The notes under the pieces: generated by a model
Told to the model about the DNA's origin: nothing
The model's database searches: none
Seen by the model: only the letters and a program-made list of their open reading frames with translations
Shown here: positions 6,491-9,175 of the stretch, one piece after another
Layout of the letters: each line of letters opens with the position of its first letter
How positions within the stretch are numbered: position 1 is the stretch's first letter
Position numbers and translations under genes: made by a program
Assembly (NCBI GenBank): GCA_026387055.1
Contig: JAPLML010000366.1
Location: forward strand, 1-9,175
DNA length: 9,175 nucleotides
Origin: Planctomycetota bacterium
Lineage (GTDB): Bacteria; Planctomycetota; Phycisphaerae; FEN-1346
Direction: 5' to 3'

Positions 6491-7690
6491 TTACAGCGCC
6501 GCGTGGCGTGCCGGCAGCGTCGGGCCGCCGGTCAGCCGGCGAGTCTCTGACGCAGGGCCTTTTGCGACGGCCGTCCGGCCCCGGTAGAGCCGCTCGAACT
6601 GCTTGGTGGCCCGCGGGATCGGCGGGAACCGCCTCAGGTCGATCTCCTGCTTGACACGCACCGTCTTGCCGTATTTCTTTCCCGCGTTGCACCGGTCGTG
6701 GTTCGGGCACCGCCAGCCCTCATGCATGGCCGGGCACCGATATTTCAAGGTTCCCCGCGACGCCTCGCGGCCGATGAACGCCATCCGGTGCCGCACCGGC
6801 GGTTCGCTCGTCTTGTCGTAGCAATGCACCGTGCCCGCCTCGTCGTACACGATGTTCGACCGCCCGTCGTGGCCCGGCAGCATCCGCTCCGACTCCTCCT
6901 TCCACAGCGACCGGTTCTGGATCACCGGCTCGATCCCCGCCTCCGCCAGGCATGCATGGACCTTGGCGTCGTCGGCCGCCTTGTCGTAGGCCAGCGTCTT
7001 CATCCGGCCCTCCGGCAGGTTCGCCTGCGCCTCGGCCACCAACGGCGGCAGTTCCTCATTGTCCCCCCGCTTCGTGGAACTCGCGCGGTACGCCACCGCC
7101 AGTTCGTGCCGCACGTCGACCAGGAGGTGACACTTGTACCCGAACCACTCCAGGACCTTCGTGACCTGGCCCGTCTCGTCCGTGTATTCCTTGCGTCCGC
7201 CCGCGGGCGCCGGCAACGCCGGGTCCGGGTCCGCTTCCTCTCGCGTCCGCAGGCCCGTCGAATCCCCGGCCGTGTGCATGCCCAAGTCCCGGACGACTCC
7301 GCCCAACGTCCGGATCATCGTATCGAAAACGTCATGGAGCAGCCCGAGGTGCGGCTCGGCGCCGAGGACCTTGAGGAACCGCGAGACGTTCCACTTCTTG
7401 GGCACGTCGGCCTCGCGTTGGATTCCGACGAGCCGCCGCAGGGCGGCGTTGCGCCTCAGGTCCCCCAGGCAGGCATCGAAGGTGGGGTGACGCAGGAGGA
7501 TCGTCAGAAGGACGACGCCCCAGAGGGCCTCGACCGGGTAGTCGTCGCGGCCGTGGCCGCGTGAGCGGCGGAGGGCGTCGAGGAGCCTGCCGTCCGGCAC
7601 GATCGCCAGCAGGTCACGGACGGTCTGGAGGCTGGGGTTGTCTTCGAGGGCTTCCCAGGCGAAGAGCGGTTGGGTGACGGCGAGACGCAA
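6491..7690 (-). CDS. DDE transposase, IS4/IS1182-like, C-terminally truncated and probably inactive
   Basis: This 399-residue frame resembles transposases with an N-terminal DUF772-type region followed by a DDE_Tnp_1 catalytic domain. The first catalytic Asp is D143 (TAGDSTG) and the second D236 (LAYDKAADDAKV). A Cys cluster (C319, C328, C334) lies late in the protein. The third part of the catalytic signature starts well, FERLYRGRTAV (Y369, R372), but the Glu expected three residues after the second Arg is Ala376. From there the frame continues with unrelated Arg/Pro/Ala-rich residues to the stop. No other frame restores the usual tail, so the 3' end of the gene seems deleted or replaced. 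I chose the TTG start at 7690 because AGGAG (7703-7699) lies eight bases upstream. The longer frame to 7738 would start inside the promoter. Confidence 0.75.
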   Translation of the reverse strand: MRLAVTQPLFAWEALEDNPSLQTVRDLLAIVPDGRLLDALRRSRGHGRDDYPVEALWGVVLLTILLRHPTFDACLGDLRRNAALRRLVGIQREADVPKKWNVSRFLKVLGAEPHLGLLHDVFDTMIRTLGGVVRDLGMHTAGDSTGLRTREEADPDPALPAPAGGRKEYTDETGQVTKVLEWFGYKCHLLVDVRHELAVAYRASSTKRGDNEELPPLVAEAQANLPEGRMKTLAYDKAADDAKVHACLAEAGIEPVIQNRSLWKEESERMLPGHDGRSNIVYDEAGTVHCYDKTSEPPVRHRMAFIGREASRGTLKYRCPAMHEGWRCPNHDRCNAGKKYGKTVRVKQEIDLRRFPPIPRATKQFERLYRGRTAVAKGPASETRRLTGGPTLPARHAAL

Positions 7691-7724
7691 GGCGGCGGCT
7701 CCTGTTTCCCCCTCACCGCCGGAG

Positions 7725-7754
7725 ACTATACAGCGCAACTAATCCCCGTGTCAA
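7725..7754 (-). promoter_or_regulatory. Near-consensus sigma70 promoter of the transposase
   Basis: On the minus strand TTGACA (7754-7749) is an exact -35 match. An 18-base spacer separates it from TATAGT (7730-7725). The predicted start is near 7717, upstream of the AGGAG and TTG at 7690, which supports that start codon. It is the best promoter match in the window. Confidence 0.7.
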
Positions 7755-7973
7755 GAAAAGATGGTCGAAAAATCCGGAAAAAATTGCGCGGCCCCGCCTG
7801 GCGCGTCGCCACGGGGGCTGACTGCGGGGAAGCCCGTCCGCCGACCCGCCGCAAACGCCCATGCCCCGCAGACTTCCGAACAGAGCAACCGCCTTATGCA
7901 ACGCCGTTAACCCTGGCTTTAGCGCCGGCGCACGCGCATAATACGCCATGGAGCCGCCCAGCATGCTGTCTTT
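7755..7973. other. Gene-free spacer upstream of the palindromic element
   Basis: The segment opens with an A/T-rich run (7755-7790) rich in AAAA tracts and returns to ordinary GC-rich sequence. Open frames crossing it have no recognisable protein content. I see no RNA gene or clear signal. Confidence 0.4.
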
Positions 7974-8160
7974 GCGCGGTGGGTCTCCTGACCCGTACGT
8001 GTTTAGCGTACCCCGGCAGGTGTGGCACGGCCACGCGCTGGGTGGCACGGCCACCCGCTGTTGGGTGGCCGTGCGCGGCATCGGACAATGCACGGCCACG
8101 CAACGGCGCGTGACCGTGCCACCCACGCCAAACACGTACGGGTCAGGAGACCCGCCGCGC
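7974..8160. repeat. Complete palindromic repeat element with 36-bp inverted ends
   Basis: The ends 7974-8009 and 8125-8160 are inverted copies matching at 34 of 36 positions; each contains GGGTCTCCTGACCC, itself a short hairpin. Inside are a perfect 12-bp hairpin (GCACGGCCACCC, loop GCTGTT, GGGTGGCCGTGC; 8045-8074) and a second 12-bp stem with one mismatch (8090-8101 and 8108-8119, loop AACGGC). GTGGCACGGCCAC occurs twice in tandem near 8031-8056. The right half is repeated at the left edge of the window. The element has no coding frame of its own and ends about 35 bases before the downstream oxidoreductase start. It looks like a small non-autonomous mobile repeat (MITE- or REP-like), but the family is not one I recognise. 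Confidence 0.75.
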
Positions 8161-8194
8161 GACAGTTCGCCAAACGGCAAGCGAAAGGGCTATC

Positions 8195-9175
8195 ATGAAA
8201 CAAGTCACCCTGGTCATCATCGGCGCGGGCGGCCGCGGCACCCTGTACGCCGGCTACGCCACGATGCACCCCGACCTGGCGAAGGTCGTGGGCGTCGCCG
8301 AGCCGCGCGAGTTCTGGCGCGAGCGCCTCGTCCGCGACCACGCCATCCCGCCCAGGAACGTGTTCGACGACTGGAAGGCCCTCGCCCGCCGCCGGCGCTT
8401 CGCCGACGCGGCGGTCATCTGCACGCTCGACCCCATGCACGCCGGGCCGGCCGTCGCCCTGGCGCGCAAGGGCTACCACATCCTCCTCGAGAAGCCCATG
8501 GCCCCGGTCGAGAAGGACTGCCGGCGGGTCGCCCGCGCCGTCCGGAAGGCCGGCGTCATGATGGCCGTCGGCCACGTCATGCGGTACACCGATTACACGC
8601 AGAAGCTGAAGGGCCTCGTGGACTCGGGCCTCATCGGCGACATCGTGGACCTCCAGCACCTCGAGCCGGTGGGCTACTGGCACCAGGCCCACTCGTTCGT
8701 TCGCGGGAACTTCCGCAACGAGGCCGGGTCCTCGTTCATGCTCATGTCGAAATCATGTCATGATCTTGATTGGATCAGCTATATCGTCGGCGCGCGGTGC
8801 CTCAAGGTCTCGTCCTTCGGCCACCTCAACCACTTCCGCAAGGAACGCCGGCCCGCAGGCGCCGCCGACCGGTGCCTCGACTGCGGCGTCGAGCCCACGT
8901 GCCCGTACTCGGCCACGCGGTTCTACCTCGCCCGCGTGGCCAGGGGCGAGAAGGGCTGGCCCGTCGACATGCTCACGCCGGACCTCACGGCGGAGGGCGT
9001 GACAAAGGCCCTGCGCGACGGCCCGTACGGCCGCTGCGTCTACGCCTGCGACAACGACGTGGTGGACGACCAGGTCGTAAGCATGCTCTTCGAGGGCGGC
9101 CGCACCGCCACCTTCACCATGACCGCGTTCAACCGGCAGCGCGACCGCGAGACGCGGATCTTCGGAACCCGCGGC
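8195..9175 (+). CDS. Gfo/Idh/MocA family oxidoreductase (3' end outside window)
   Basis: The frame opens with ATG at 8195, preceded by AAAGGG about six bases upstream, and stays open for 327 codons to the window edge, so the C-terminus is missing. The N-terminal Rossmann fold starts with VTLVIIGAGGRG (about 4-15, NAD(P)-binding). The family lysine lies in LLEKP (K100 of E99-K100-P101). The C-terminal substrate domain has MLMSKSCHDLDWISYIVG (about 182-199). A later CLDCGVEPTCPYSA segment places C227, C230 and C236 together, with C281 and C285 further on. Relatives with the same Cys segment occur in Gfo/Idh/MocA subgroups of unknown substrate. The family oxidises or reduces sugars, polyols and related compounds with NAD(P); the substrate here cannot be told. 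The palindromic element at 7974-8160 lies directly upstream and leaves little room for a separate promoter. Confidence 0.93.
   Translation, partial: MKQVTLVIIGAGGRGTLYAGYATMHPDLAKVVGVAEPREFWRERLVRDHAIPPRNVFDDWKALARRRRFADAAVICTLDPMHAGPAVALARKGYHILLEKPMAPVEKDCRRVARAVRKAGVMMAVGHVMRYTDYTQKLKGLVDSGLIGDIVDLQHLEPVGYWHQAHSFVRGNFRNEAGSSFMLMSKSCHDLDWISYIVGARCLKVSSFGHLNHFRKERRPAGAADRCLDCGVEPTCPYSATRFYLARVARGEKGWPVDMLTPDLTAEGVTKALRDGPYGRCVYACDNDVVDDQVVSMLFEGGRTATFTMTAFNRQRDRETRIFGTRG

Larger units (their letters stand above)
6491..7760 (-). mobile_element. Remnant insertion sequence carrying the truncated transposase
   Basis: The transposase frame and its own promoter define an insertion-sequence remnant. 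Neither terminal inverted repeats nor a target duplication could be identified, and the 3' part of the gene is missing, so both limits are approximate. The AT-rich stretch at about 7739-7790 stands out from the GC-rich surroundings and probably contains the upstream end of the element. Confidence 0.5.

Noticed and set aside
7691..7738. Upstream TTG start for the transposase at 7738
   Set aside because: It lies between the -35 and -10 hexamers of the promoter, upstream of the predicted transcript start.
7713..8180. Minus-strand 155-codon frame upstream of the oxidoreductase
   Set aside because: It is made almost wholly of palindromic repeat and spacer sequence and has no recognisable content.
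7948..8763. Plus-strand 271-codon frame overlapping the oxidoreductase start
   Set aside because: It reads a different frame through the repeat and the oxidoreductase. The true frame starts at 8195 and has the Rossmann and EKP motifs.

Overview
The window reads as a stretch of a GC-rich bacterial chromosome, probably from an uncultured Planctomycetota-like lineage. That placement is inference. It rests on high GC, frequent GTG/TTG starts, many palindromic intergenic repeats, an archaeal-type phosphoglycerate mutase and a Gfo/Idh/MocA oxidoreductase; no marker gene fixes the taxonomy.

Layout. Positions 1-116 hold the end of a palindromic repeat element cut by the window edge. Four minus-strand genes follow, read right to left: an HtrA/DegP-type periplasmic serine protease (5332-3815), an archaeal-type cofactor-independent phosphoglycerate mutase (3524-2310), a Mut7-C PIN-like/zinc-ribbon protein only 35 bases downstream (2274-1789), and a membrane PAS-GGDEF diguanylate cyclase (1635-178). 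The degP-apgM gap is packed with hairpin doublets, one of them flanked by a 17-bp direct repeat that duplicates the apgM ribosome-binding region. kptA (RNA 2'-phosphotransferase) diverges from degP at 5645-6256, and both genes have recognisable sigma70-like promoters. A decayed insertion sequence follows (transposase 7690-6491, minus). It has an excellent promoter but lacks the third catalytic acid and the C-terminus. At 7974-8160 lies a complete copy of the palindromic element seen at the left edge. The window ends inside a plus-strand Gfo/Idh/MocA oxidoreductase (8195 to the edge), which is open for 327 codons.

How the genes relate. Only apgM and the Mut7-C gene look tightly coupled. The others are housekeeping or signalling genes separated by repeat-rich gaps: envelope protein quality control, central carbon metabolism, c-di-GMP signalling, RNA 2'-phosphate or ADP-ribose chemistry, and sugar or polyol redox.

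The least explained structure is the palindromic element. Two copies in the same orientation lie about 8 kb apart, with matched hairpins, one compensatory base-pair change and a terminal module that also occurs in the degP-apgM gap. I see no CRISPR array, tRNA, rRNA or convincing defence system.
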